NCBI RefSeq assembly: GCF_029946505.1
Contig: NZ_JARZHG010000028.1
Location: forward strand, 85,158-149,157
Length of the DNA: 64,000 nucleotides
Direction of reading: 5' to 3'
Source of the DNA: Polyangium sp. y55x31
Lineage (GTDB): Bacteria > Myxococcota_A > Polyangia > Polyangiales > Polyangiaceae
Positions 37,400 through 47,113 of this stretch are shown in pieces. Both the position numbers and the translations under genes were made by a program. The stretch's first letter is position 1. Every line of letters starts with the position of its first letter. The notes beneath the pieces were generated by a model, which had not been told where the DNA came from, did not search any database, and saw nothing but the letters and a program-made list of their open reading frames with translations.

Positions 37400-38221
37400 T
37401 CAAGCCGCCCCGGAGGCGCGCTCGCCGGCCACGAGGGCTCCGACGGCGCCGCAATACGCGCCGCGTCGAAGGAAACGGGCGGAGAGCCCCGTGAGCTCGA
37501 GCGTCTGCGTGAGGACCTCGACGAGCGCCGGGTTCTCCGCGAGCGTGGAGCCGCCGAGCACAACCATGTCCGCGCCGGCGAGCCGCGCAATCCCCGCGCA
37601 AACGAGCGCGATGTTCTCCCCCACGAGCCCGACGAGCGCATGCGCGAGGTCGGCCGGCTCCGTCGAGGCGAGCTTCGCGAAATTGGAAGCCGTGAGGTGC
37701 GCCGGAATGGGCGCGCCTTGCGAATACACATCGCCGACGAGCAGGTCCACCGAACCGCGCTTGCCGCGCGCCGCGAGCGCCGAAAGCTCGGCGAACGAGG
37801 CCGCGCCCACGAGCAACCTGCCGAGCCCGACGAGCGTGCCCCCGCCGAGCCCCGTCCCGCCCGCACGTACGGCCGAATCACCGTCGACGACGAGCACGGA
37901 CGTGCCCGTGCCCGCCGAGACGAGCAGGTGCCGCGCGGGCAAGGCGAGGCCCTCCTCGGCGGCGAGGGCCGCGGCGCCGAGCGACCAGGCCTCGAACTCG
38001 GAGAGGCCCTCCACGGCCGCGCCGAGCGCGCTCGCGCCGAGCACGGCCGCGCCTCCGCCCGTCAACACGATGCGGCGAGGAGCGAGCTCGACGATACGCG
38101 CGCGGACGGCGTCGAGGTCACGCGAGGGCCATCGCTCGGTGTGAAGCTCGCCCGCCCGAAAGGCGATCTTCGTGAGGGTCGCGCCGAGGTCGAGGCCGAG
38201 GACGGGAAGAGCAGGCGGCAT
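37400..38221 (-). CDS. coaW: Type II pantothenate kinase
   Basis: 273 residues. Actin-like ATPase fold: phosphate-1 motif LGLDLGATLTKIAF at the N-terminus, VSAGTGTSVLVVDGDSAVRA and GGTGLGGGTLVGLGRLL in the middle, and MVVLGGSTLAENPAL near the C-terminus. These are the type II PanK signatures (Staphylococcus CoaW and eukaryotic PanK), distinct from CoaA and CoaX. It phosphorylates pantothenate, the first step of coenzyme A synthesis. Bacterial type II enzymes are typically not feedback-inhibited by CoA. It lies alone, divergent from the mug gene. Confidence 0.9.
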   Translation of the reverse strand: MPPALPVLGLDLGATLTKIAFRAGELHTERWPSRDLDAVRARIVELAPRRIVLTGGGAAVLGASALGAAVEGLSEFEAWSLGAAALAAEEGLALPARHLLVSAGTGTSVLVVDGDSAVRAGGTGLGGGTLVGLGRLLVGAASFAELSALAARGKRGSVDLLVGDVYSQGAPIPAHLTASNFAKLASTEPADLAHALVGLVGENIALVCAGIARLAGADMVVLGGSTLAENPALVEVLTQTLELTGLSARFLRRGAYCGAVGALVAGERASGAA

Positions 38222-38292
38222 GGTGGACCCACGATATCACGGTTCCCTGGACAAACCCGCGGGCGAGACTAGAATCCGAGGCGTTTCTCGTC

Positions 38293-38819
38293 ATGCCCTC
38301 GTCCAAGCAAGCTACCCCCGACATCCTCGCTCCGGACCTCGACGCCTTGTTCATCGGGATCAACCCGGGGCTCCTCTCGGCGCAGAAGGGGCACAACTTC
38401 GCAAATCCGGCGAACGCGTTCTGGAAATTGCTGCACGAGAGCGGCCTCGTCCCGGAGCGCCTCGCCCCCGAGGAGGAGATGCGCCTGCTCGATCATGGCC
38501 TCGGCTTGACGAACCTGGTCGCCCGCGCGACGCGCGGCGTGATGGATCTCGGGCGCGAGGACTACGACGCGGGCAGGCGCGCGCTCACCACGAAGATCCG
38601 GAAGGTTCGGCCCCGCATGGTGGTCTTCGTGGGCATCACGGTTTGTCGGAGTTATTTCGACAAGAAGGCCTCGGAGCCCATCCCCTGCGGCGAGCAGCCG
38701 GAGAAGATCTGCGGCGCGCGGGTCTTCGTGGTCCCGAACCCGAGCGGGCGGAATGCCCATTTTTCGTACGCGGAGATGCTCGAGCATTACCGGGTCGTGG
38801 CCCGCGCGCTCGACCGCGT

Positions 38820-38823
<4 letters not shown>
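38293..38823 (+). CDS. mug: G/U(T)-mismatch DNA glycosylase
   Basis: 176 residues, normal for the Mug/TDG branch of uracil-DNA glycosylases. The active-site loop FIGINPGLLSAQKGHNFANP includes the catalytic Asn of the GINPG motif, and the second loop VPNPSGRNAHFSY is the NPSG motif that intercalates into the helix. It removes U, T or ethenocytosine opposite G. The stop shares 4 bp with the convergent AlkD-like gene, so two base-damage repair genes meet tail to tail. Confidence 0.93.
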
Positions 38824-39620
<797 letters not shown>

Positions 39621-39698
39621 GACAGGCTATCCTCCTCCGCGGCAAAACGCGAGAGCGAGGCTAACCCATCATGGACGCCCGACGGAACGGAAAAACGC

Positions 39699-42383
39699 CT
39701 ACGGCGCGAGGCAGGGCATGGCCCCGCAGGGATCGATGACCTTGCCGGTCGAGCGCAGGAACTCGGAGATCTGAAGACGCGCGCCGGGCTGCACGCGCGG
39801 AACGCCGTGCGGATCGACACCGTCGCGCAGCGGCTTGTTCTCGACCGGCGGCGGCGGCGTGCCCTTGTTCAGCATCGCGTCGAACGGCCCGGTATCCCAG
39901 ACGAAGACCGCCGATCCGAAGTGCGGATAACTCGCGATCGGCTCGATGCCGAAATAAGGCGTCGTATCGGTGGAGCGCCCCGGATTCAGGATGGGCACGT
40001 GGATCCCCGCGCCGATCGTGCGCGCCTCGACGTCGGCCGACCATTGCGTGACCTGATGATCGGCGAACGCGTTTTGCATGAGCACCGCGTGGGGCGGCGT
40101 CTTCGGGAGCGGATCGTTGCCGATGTGCCACGCATATCCGTTCGTCTCGCCGCGATCCCAGAGCATTTGCATGGAGGAGAAGACGATGCGGCGGTCGAGC
40201 TCGTTCGTGTAGGCCTGGTCGAAGAAGACCCGGAGCTGATCGAAGCCCGTGGCGCGGTCGAGCAGGAGGCTGTAGTTCATGCCCGTGACGCCGAGCACGC
40301 CGCGGCGGATGTCCTGCGAGATCGCGACGAGCGCGCCGCCGAGGATGCCGCCCTGGCTGATGCCGTAATAAAAGACGTCGCTCGTGTCGATGAGCGGCTG
40401 GTTCTGCGGGCCGCCCCGGAACGCCGGATCCGAGATGAAGCCCTGCGGGTGGATCATGAGGCGCGCCAGGAACAGGTTGTTCAGCAGGCCCTGCTGGAGC
40501 CGGTCGGCGAGGGTGTTGATCCTGCCAAACTCGGTGACGAGGCGGAGGATGTTTTCGTTGTCGCCCGAGGACATGCCGATGAAGTCCGTCGCGCAGAACA
40601 CGAAGTTGTACGTGTTCGAGAGCTCGCCGGTCGCGGCTCCGCCGTTCACCTGGCTCGCCGATCCCTGCTGGCCGTGGCCATAAAGCGCGGCGCGGCCGGG
40701 CACGACGGGCGACGCGGAATCGTTCCCGTCCGGGAGGGCCGAGCGCGGGATGTTGCAGATGAAGTTCGCCTGGAGCGTGCCATTGCCATCGAATTGATCG
40801 GGGAGCCCGTCGTCCGGCGCATCGTAATTGAAGGACGCACCCGCGACGCCGTTCGCCATGTTGAGGTAGTTCGGGACGGTGAACGTGCCGATGATGCGGC
40901 GCGAGCGGTTCGCGTCGGGGTTCTGGAGGACCTGGTTGATCGTGAACGTGGGCGCGGCATTGCCGAGTTTTTCGAAGGCGTCGTCACGGATGCGGAGCAT
41001 GCGGCCGGCGAGGCTGTTCGCGCTGGCCACCGTGAAGTCCCAGGCGAGGTAGAGCTCCTTGCGCTCGATGCCCGCGCCCGCGAGGGCGCCGAAGATCTTC
41101 TCCATCGACTCACGACGGGCCTCGATCGCCGGCACGTCCGAGGGGATCGCGTCGCGATAGACCTGGAACGCGTCCGAGGCTTCGAGGATCTGCCCGGCGC
41201 TGTCCTTCAAATTGCGCAGCGCCACGACGTACCGGTGTCCTTCGCGGAAATTCACGCCGGCGCGGATGATGAGGGCGCGCGTTTCGTCGCTCGTCGCATA
41301 CGAATCGAGCTCGCCCCAGACGAGGTGGCGTTCGAGGGTGTCGGCGTCGATCACCACGAGCGGCGAATCGGCTTCGAGCGAGCGCTCCATGTGCGTGATC
41401 GGGCCGATCCCGGTCTTGCCGAGGTCGAGCGCCGGTACATACGTGAGCAGCATCTGGCCCGGGGAAAAACCATCGGCGCGGTTCCAGTCCGTCGGATCCA
41501 TTCCGATCCCGCCGGGGCTCACGATCGTGCCCGCCGGTGCACCCACCGCCGGGGAGAGGTCGACCTCGGCATTGACGGGCATCGAAAGCGGGTGGAGCGC
41601 GACGCGGCGGCCCGTGCTCGTCGTGGGGTCGGCCACGGTGAAATGGTCGTTCGGCCACGGGAAGAGGCAATGGGCGGCGTCCAGGAAATCGCAACGATCC
41701 GCATTCGTCACGTCGATCGTGCTGGGATCGACGTTGAAGACCGGCGGATCGTCGGTGCATTTCACGAGGACGCCCTTCACGTCGGCGCCGTCCACGGTCC
41801 CCTTCCCCGCCTCGACGGCGCACGTCTGCGCGGGATTCGTGGGCTGCGCGGAGACGGTGACGTCGTACGCCTCGCCGTCGGTCTGCGGCGTCGTGAACTG
41901 GAAGGCGCCGTCCATCACGACGGAGAGGTCGTCCTTGCCGTTGTTCTGGAGGACGAGGCCCGTCCCTTTCAGGCCCGAGACCTCGCCGCCAATCCAGCGC
42001 GGATTCGGCGGGAGCCTCACGCATTCGACGGAGACGCTTTTCACGTCGGCGCCGGCCACGACGCCCTTGCCCCCCGTGATGGTACAGCTCTGCGCGGGAT
42101 CCGCGGGCTGCACGGCCACCGTCACCTCGTAACCGTCGCCGTCGGCGAGCGCGGGCTTGAAGGTGAATTGCCCGTTCGCCTCGATCTCGAGGTTCGAGAA
42201 GAGATCGTCGGGAAGCGCGACCTCGAGGACGAGGCCCTTCCCTTCGAGGCCCTTCGTGGTGCCTCCGAGGCTGTATTCGGTGGACGCGACCGGCGGGGAC
42301 GTCCCCGGCGCGGGTTCCGAGCCGCACCCGGCCGCGCCGAGGGTGGCGAGCACGAGCGCGTAGGCAAGACGAGTTCGACGCAT
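39699..42383 (-). CDS. Large esterase/hydrolase lipoprotein
   Basis: 894 residues. Lipobox GAAGC (Cys20). Two tandem ~90-residue beta modules follow (about residues 35-125 and 130-215), each with KGLVLEV / GLVLQNN strands and a C-terminal Cys pair (QSC...VEC, QTC...VKC). The rest is a long alpha/beta-hydrolase-like region with nucleophile Ser676 in GISQGGILGG; NDHFTV and FPWPND near residue 240 are typical of this lipoprotein type in myxobacteria. It is probably a surface esterase or lipase; the substrate is unknown. Confidence 0.83.
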   Translation of the reverse strand: MRRTRLAYALVLATLGAAGCGSEPAPGTSPPVASTEYSLGGTTKGLEGKGLVLEVALPDDLFSNLEIEANGQFTFKPALADGDGYEVTVAVQPADPAQSCTITGGKGVVAGADVKSVSVECVRLPPNPRWIGGEVSGLKGTGLVLQNNGKDDLSVVMDGAFQFTTPQTDGEAYDVTVSAQPTNPAQTCAVEAGKGTVDGADVKGVLVKCTDDPPVFNVDPSTIDVTNADRCDFLDAAHCLFPWPNDHFTVADPTTSTGRRVALHPLSMPVNAEVDLSPAVGAPAGTIVSPGGIGMDPTDWNRADGFSPGQMLLTYVPALDLGKTGIGPITHMERSLEADSPLVVIDADTLERHLVWGELDSYATSDETRALIIRAGVNFREGHRYVVALRNLKDSAGQILEASDAFQVYRDAIPSDVPAIEARRESMEKIFGALAGAGIERKELYLAWDFTVASANSLAGRMLRIRDDAFEKLGNAAPTFTINQVLQNPDANRSRRIIGTFTVPNYLNMANGVAGASFNYDAPDDGLPDQFDGNGTLQANFICNIPRSALPDGNDSASPVVPGRAALYGHGQQGSASQVNGGAATGELSNTYNFVFCATDFIGMSSGDNENILRLVTEFGRINTLADRLQQGLLNNLFLARLMIHPQGFISDPAFRGGPQNQPLIDTSDVFYYGISQGGILGGALVAISQDIRRGVLGVTGMNYSLLLDRATGFDQLRVFFDQAYTNELDRRIVFSSMQMLWDRGETNGYAWHIGNDPLPKTPPHAVLMQNAFADHQVTQWSADVEARTIGAGIHVPILNPGRSTDTTPYFGIEPIASYPHFGSAVFVWDTGPFDAMLNKGTPPPPVENKPLRDGVDPHGVPRVQPGARLQISEFLRSTGKVIDPCGAMPCLAP

Positions 42384-42455
42384 GGCAATGATCCTCCAGT
42401 GGCCCGCGAAGGTATCACGGAGGACCGTCCTGCCGATACGAGGCCGGCGCGCGCG

Positions 42456-44120
42456 TCAGATCACGTCGGTCGCCGCCGCGAATCCGATGCGCCCGATCTC
42501 GCTCGCGCCTTTGCGCACCACGAATTCGCGGAAGCTCTCGCCCTCGGCGCGCTCGGCCACGTAATGCCTCGCGATCGCGGCGATCACCTTGGGCGTCTCC
42601 TCCTCGGGCACGCGGCCGTCGAGGCGGTCGCCGATCTTCGCGTCCGGGCCGCAGCCGCCGCCGACGCGCAGCGAATAATGCGGGCGCTCGACGCCGTCCT
42701 TGCCCTTCACCATGAGCCCCGTCATGCCGATGTCGGCCACGTGGTGCTGCCCGCACGAGTTCGGGCAGCCCGAGATCTTGATGTCGAACGCGCCGATCTT
42801 CTGCACGAGATCATCGGCCTCGGCGCGGTTTCCGCTCTCCGAGAGGTGATCACGCACGAGGGCGCCGACGCCCATGCTCTTCGTGATCGCGAGCGAGCAA
42901 TAATCGGCGCCGGGGCAGGACACGATGTCCGTGATGTGCCCGGCGTCGGGCTCGGCGAGGCCGATCTGCGAGAGCGCGCGGTGCAAGGCCACGAGGTTGC
43001 CCTCGGGGACGAACCGCATCACGAAGTTCTGCGTGTTCGTGGTGCGAACCTCGCCGTTGCCGTACTCGCGCGACAGCGCCGCCAGCCTGCGCATCTGCTC
43101 GGCCGTGATGTCGCCGAGCGGGAGCTTGATCGTGACGACCCGGTAGCCGGCCTGCGTCTGCACCAGCGTGTTCGTCCTCTTCCAGCGCGCGAAGGCGGCG
43201 TCGCCGATCGCGTCGCCGCCCGGGGCCGGCGGAGGCGCCTCTTCGGTCTTGTATTCGCCGAGGTATCGATCGAGGTCCGCCTCGATCTTCGCGCCCTCCT
43301 CGGCCTTGATCTTCGCGAGCTCGTCGTCGAGCCGCTTCATGAACTCGGCCTCGCCGAGCTTGCGGAGCAGGAACTTGATGCGCGCCTTCTTGCGGTTCTT
43401 GCGCTCGCCGTCCCGCCAGAAGACACGGATCACCGCGTCGCACGCGGCGAGCACGTCCCGCTCCGGCACGAAGTCACGCCAGAGGTGCGCGATCTCCGGC
43501 GTCGAGCCGAGTCCGCCCGCGACGTACACCGCAAAGCCTCGCCCCGCGTCGGTGACGCGCGCCAGCAGGCCGAGGTCGTTGATCATGATCTGCGCGTGGT
43601 CGCGCGCGCTGCCCGAGAGGCCGATCTTGAACTTGCGCGGGAGCTTGCGGTTGTGCGGGTGGAACAGGAAGTACTGCGTGATCGCATGCGCGTGCGGCGT
43701 CACGTCGAAGACTTCGTCCGGGGCGACGCCCGCGAGGTGCGACGCGGTCACGTTGCGCACCGTGTCGGCGCAGGCGCCCACCGTGGTCACGTCCGCTTGC
43801 GCGAGGACGCGCTGCAGCTCCACCGTCTCCTCGATCTCCAGGTGGTGGAGCTGGATGTCCTGACGTGTGGTGACGTGCGCGAGCCCGAGCGCCCAGCGCT
43901 CCGTCACCTCCGCGACCGCCTCGAGCTGCGCCGCCGTCATGCGCCCGCCCGGCACCTTGATGCGCTGCATGTGCTTCACGTGCGCGAGCTGCGCGTACAC
44001 GCCCATCCCCAGGCGAAGCGGGCGAAACTGGTCCGGCGTGAGCTCCCCCCGCTTGAAGCGCTGGATGTTCTCCGCGTACTCGTCGAGCGCGGCCTGCATA
44101 CGTGACGCTGCGTCAGCCAT
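42456..44120 (-). CDS. Assimilatory sulfite/nitrite reductase (sirohaem, 4Fe-4S)
   Basis: 554 residues, two ferredoxin-like half domains repeated. The sirohaem/4Fe-4S ligands are Cys402-x5-Cys408 (SCPGADYCSLA) and Cys452-x3-Cys456 (GCPNSCGQH). The substrate-binding region TTRQDIQLHHL near residue 105 is also present. Such enzymes reduce sulfite to sulfide or nitrite to ammonia by six electrons. Its divergent neighbour is a trans-sulfuration enzyme, which favours sulfite. There is no fused flavoprotein, so a ferredoxin donor is likely. The start ATG 44120 lacks a clear Shine-Dalgarno. Confidence 0.92.
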   Translation of the reverse strand: MADAASRMQAALDEYAENIQRFKRGELTPDQFRPLRLGMGVYAQLAHVKHMQRIKVPGGRMTAAQLEAVAEVTERWALGLAHVTTRQDIQLHHLEIEETVELQRVLAQADVTTVGACADTVRNVTASHLAGVAPDEVFDVTPHAHAITQYFLFHPHNRKLPRKFKIGLSGSARDHAQIMINDLGLLARVTDAGRGFAVYVAGGLGSTPEIAHLWRDFVPERDVLAACDAVIRVFWRDGERKNRKKARIKFLLRKLGEAEFMKRLDDELAKIKAEEGAKIEADLDRYLGEYKTEEAPPPAPGGDAIGDAAFARWKRTNTLVQTQAGYRVVTIKLPLGDITAEQMRRLAALSREYGNGEVRTTNTQNFVMRFVPEGNLVALHRALSQIGLAEPDAGHITDIVSCPGADYCSLAITKSMGVGALVRDHLSESGNRAEADDLVQKIGAFDIKISGCPNSCGQHHVADIGMTGLMVKGKDGVERPHYSLRVGGGCGPDAKIGDRLDGRVPEEETPKVIAAIARHYVAERAEGESFREFVVRKGASEIGRIGFAAATDVI

Positions 44121-44240
44121 GGCAGCGAACTTTATCCCTCACTTTTCCGACGCGTCAAGTGTGACAATCTTTCGAAGCTGGGGACCCCGGGAGGATGCTC
44201 GGCCCTTCGCGCCGGGTGCCAATTCCGCTAGGACGGTCCC

Positions 44241-45437
44241 GTGAAGACCGCCCTCCCGACCAGCACGGACTCCGTTCACGCAGGGGAACGCGTCGATCGC
44301 CCGCACCACACGCTCGCGCCTTCGATCGCGCTCACGGCGACGTACACGTTCGCCGACTCGGACGACCTCGAACGGTTCATGCGCGGCGAGGATCCGGACC
44401 CGGGGCGGCTCGACTACGGCCGCTACGGTAACCCCACCGTGCGCGAGGTCGAGGCGCGCATCGCCGCGCTCGACGGGACCGAGGACGCGCTGCTCTTCCC
44501 GAGCGGCATGGCCGCGCTGACGACGACGATCCTCTCGCTCGTGAAGTCCGGCGACGACGTCGTGCTCTTCCGCGACACGTACAGGAGGACGCGGCAGTTC
44601 GTGGTGAAGATGCTGTCGCGGCTCGGCGTGTCGCACACGTTGCTCGAGCCCGGAGACCTCGACGGGCTCGCCGCCGCGATCGGGCCGAAGACGCGGCTCG
44701 TCATCACGGAGATGCCGACGAACCCGTACCTGCGCTGCGTCGACGCGGAGCGGCTCGCGGACATCTGCAAGAAGACGCGGGCGAAGACGCTCGTGGACGC
44801 GACGTTCGCCACGCCCGTCAATGCGATGTTCTCGGCCGTGGGCATCGACCTCGTGGTGCACAGCGCGACGAAGTACCTCGGCGGGCACAACGACGTGCTC
44901 GGCGGGAGCGTGTCGGGTCCGTCGTCGCTGCTCTCGCTCGTGCACGAGGCGCGCGACGTGCTCGGCGCCGTGTCCGATCCCCACGCGGCGATGCTCATCG
45001 GGCGCGGCATCAAGACGCTGTCCTTGCGCGTCTCGCGGCAGAACCAGACGGCGCTCGCGGTCGCGCGCGCGCTCGAAGCGCATCCGGCCGTGGAGCGCGT
45101 GTATTACCCGATGCTCGAATCCCACCCGGATCACGTGATCGCGAAGAAGCACCTCGCGGGCGGCGGAGGCGTCGTGTCGTTCGTGGTCCGCGGCGGCAAG
45201 GACGGAGCGCGTCGCGTCGTCGACGCATGCAAGCTCGCCCGGATCGCGCCGAGCCTCGGCGGCGTGGAGACGCTCATCGAGCAGCCCGCGATCATGAGTT
45301 ATTCGGAGCTCGGACCCGAGGAGCTCGTCGCGGTCGGGATCGCGCCCGGGCTCGTGCGGCTCGCCGTGGGAATCGAGGAGACCGAGGACGTGGTCGCCGA
45401 CCTCTTGCAGGCCGTGGACGCGGCCGCGGGCGCTTGA
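44241..45437 (+). CDS. Cys/Met-metabolism PLP enzyme (cystathionine gamma-synthase / lyase family)
   Basis: 398 residues, fold-type I PLP enzyme. The Schiff-base Lys is Lys211 in HSATKYLGGHNDVLGG. Other family marks are YGRYGNPTVREVEARIAALDG, FPSGMAALTT and the Arg-containing C-terminal APSLGGVETLIEQPA. Members make or split cystathionine, homocysteine or methionine; the exact reaction is not decided by these motifs. GTG start at 44241 with AGGA upstream. Being divergent from the sulfite reductase by 120 bp, it fits a sulfur-assimilation unit. It abuts the convergent kinase gene with no gap. Confidence 0.92.
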   Translation: MKTALPTSTDSVHAGERVDRPHHTLAPSIALTATYTFADSDDLERFMRGEDPDPGRLDYGRYGNPTVREVEARIAALDGTEDALLFPSGMAALTTTILSLVKSGDDVVLFRDTYRRTRQFVVKMLSRLGVSHTLLEPGDLDGLAAAIGPKTRLVITEMPTNPYLRCVDAERLADICKKTRAKTLVDATFATPVNAMFSAVGIDLVVHSATKYLGGHNDVLGGSVSGPSSLLSLVHEARDVLGAVSDPHAAMLIGRGIKTLSLRVSRQNQTALAVARALEAHPAVERVYYPMLESHPDHVIAKKHLAGGGGVVSFVVRGGKDGARRVVDACKLARIAPSLGGVETLIEQPAIMSYSELGPEELVAVGIAPGLVRLAVGIEETEDVVADLLQAVDAAAGA

Positions 45438-47027
45438 TCAGCGGTTGAAGGGCTTCAAGGCGAAGCGGGCGCGGTCGAGGGCGTCCATGCCCGAGCGGTC
45501 CGTGAGCCAGCATTGCGAATAACCGCCGCGGATCTCGGGCAACTCGTCCCGGCCCGCGAGCTGCTTGCCCACGAATGCGAGGATGTCGCGGGCCTCGCTC
45601 GGCGAGAGCGTGATGCCGAGCGAGGCGCGGACGACGACCACGATCGTGCTGCTCGGCCAGCGCCCGATCGTCGACTTCTCCGGGCCGAGCGCGCGCGCGA
45701 GGTGGACGAGCTCGCCGATCGTGCGCTCGAGCCCCCAGCCCGTGAAGGGCCGCGCGCGGGGCCCCTCCGGCTTCGGAGGCTCCTGGACCTGGAACACGAG
45801 CACCGAGAAAGGGATGCCCGTGCTCGCGCTGAATTGGTACTCGGCTTCGAGGGCCTCGGTGAGCCCCGGCTGGTCGAGCACGCCCTTCACCTCGCTTCGC
45901 AAGGTCGGCTCGTACGTCACGGGCGCGTCGCTGAACCGGGACCTCGGCTTCGTGCTGCCGGGCGCGGGCGCGCTCGGGGGCGGCGTCGGGTCGTCGCGCA
46001 ACCGGTCGCGGCTCGAACGGGGCGCGGGAATGGCCATGGGCGGGCGCTGGGAGATGCGCCGTGTCGCCACCTGCGAGGGCGGCGGCAGCTCGGAGAGCGG
46101 CAGGATGGGCCCGGACGGGGGCACGGACACCGGGACCCGGAAGAGGTCGGCGAGCTGGCCGATCGCCGTCGTCGCCCGCTCGGGTCGCTCCTTGGGCTCG
46201 CGCGCGCCGACCTTGCGGAACCAATCGTCGAATCCCGCCGGGAGCTGGACGCCGCGCCTCGCCGCGCGTGTCGTGGGCGGCTCCGGCAGCTCGCCGGCGA
46301 TGATCTTGCCGAAGAGCGCATACACGGACGGGAGCTGCAAGAGCTCGGGCCTCCAGTATGCCTCGCCGACGAGCAGCGTATAGGCGACGTGCGCGAGCGA
46401 ATAAATATCGGCCGATGCCCGGATCCCGCCATCGCCGTGAATTTGTTCCGGCGCCATGTAGAGAGGCGTACCGACGACGGCGGTGGTGTGCGCGAGGGTC
46501 GTGGCGACGGCGACCTTGGCCACGCCGAAGTCGAGGATCTTCACGCAGGGCCGGCCGTCGTCGCGGGTCGTGACGAAGAGGTTTTCCGGCTTGAGATCGC
46601 GGTGGACGATGTTCGCGGCGTGCGTCTTGTCGAGGGCGAGCGCGACCTGGGAGAGGTAGAGCACGACCTCGGGCTCGGGCAATGGGCCGCGGCGCTTGAC
46701 CATGCCGCCGAGCTCTTCGCCGACGAGCAGCTCCATCACGAGAAACGGGAGTTGCGTCGACGTGTCGACGCCCGCGTCGAGGACCTGCACGAGGTGCTCG
46801 CTCTCGATCCCGCCGGTGACCGTGGCCTCCTGGGCGAACCGGCCGCGCATCACCGAATTCTCGAGCACCGCCGGGTGCATGACCTTGAGGGCGCGCCTGC
46901 GGTTCGTCGGCTCGTCGTGGACCTCGAACACCGCGCCCATCCCGCCCGCCTTGATGCTGCGGACGACGCGGTAACGGTCGTGGAACAAGGCGCCTTGGAC
47001 GAGCATGGAGGTGACCGGCTCGCGCAT
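45438..47027 (-). CDS. Ser/Thr kinase fused to a degenerate GGDEF-like domain
   Basis: 529 residues. N-terminal kinase (about residues 15-285): Gly loop KAGGMGAVFE, Lys in RALKVMH, HRDLKPEN with Asp144, DFGVAK and APEQIHGD. A Pro/Ser/Arg-rich linker (290-375) follows. The C-terminal 150 residues resemble a GGDEF diguanylate-cyclase fold (LTEALEAEYQFSASTGIPFS; IGRWPSSTIVVVV where active enzymes have RYGGDEF; ARFALK at the end), but the GGDEF residues are lost, so no cyclase activity is expected. No membrane segment. ATG 47027 or 47006 may be the start. Confidence 0.87.
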   Translation of the reverse strand: MREPVTSMLVQGALFHDRYRVVRSIKAGGMGAVFEVHDEPTNRRRALKVMHPAVLENSVMRGRFAQEATVTGGIESEHLVQVLDAGVDTSTQLPFLVMELLVGEELGGMVKRRGPLPEPEVVLYLSQVALALDKTHAANIVHRDLKPENLFVTTRDDGRPCVKILDFGVAKVAVATTLAHTTAVVGTPLYMAPEQIHGDGGIRASADIYSLAHVAYTLLVGEAYWRPELLQLPSVYALFGKIIAGELPEPPTTRAARRGVQLPAGFDDWFRKVGAREPKERPERATTAIGQLADLFRVPVSVPPSGPILPLSELPPPSQVATRRISQRPPMAIPAPRSSRDRLRDDPTPPPSAPAPGSTKPRSRFSDAPVTYEPTLRSEVKGVLDQPGLTEALEAEYQFSASTGIPFSVLVFQVQEPPKPEGPRARPFTGWGLERTIGELVHLARALGPEKSTIGRWPSSTIVVVVRASLGITLSPSEARDILAFVGKQLAGRDELPEIRGGYSQCWLTDRSGMDALDRARFALKPFNR

Positions 47028-47113
47028 CCTAGACCAAATGCGCGGCTCGTTGAAAGGGGTTCTGGCAAACAGGACCGGTCCGTCCGGCCGCTTGCAAGCG
47101 ATCTAGCGCAGTT

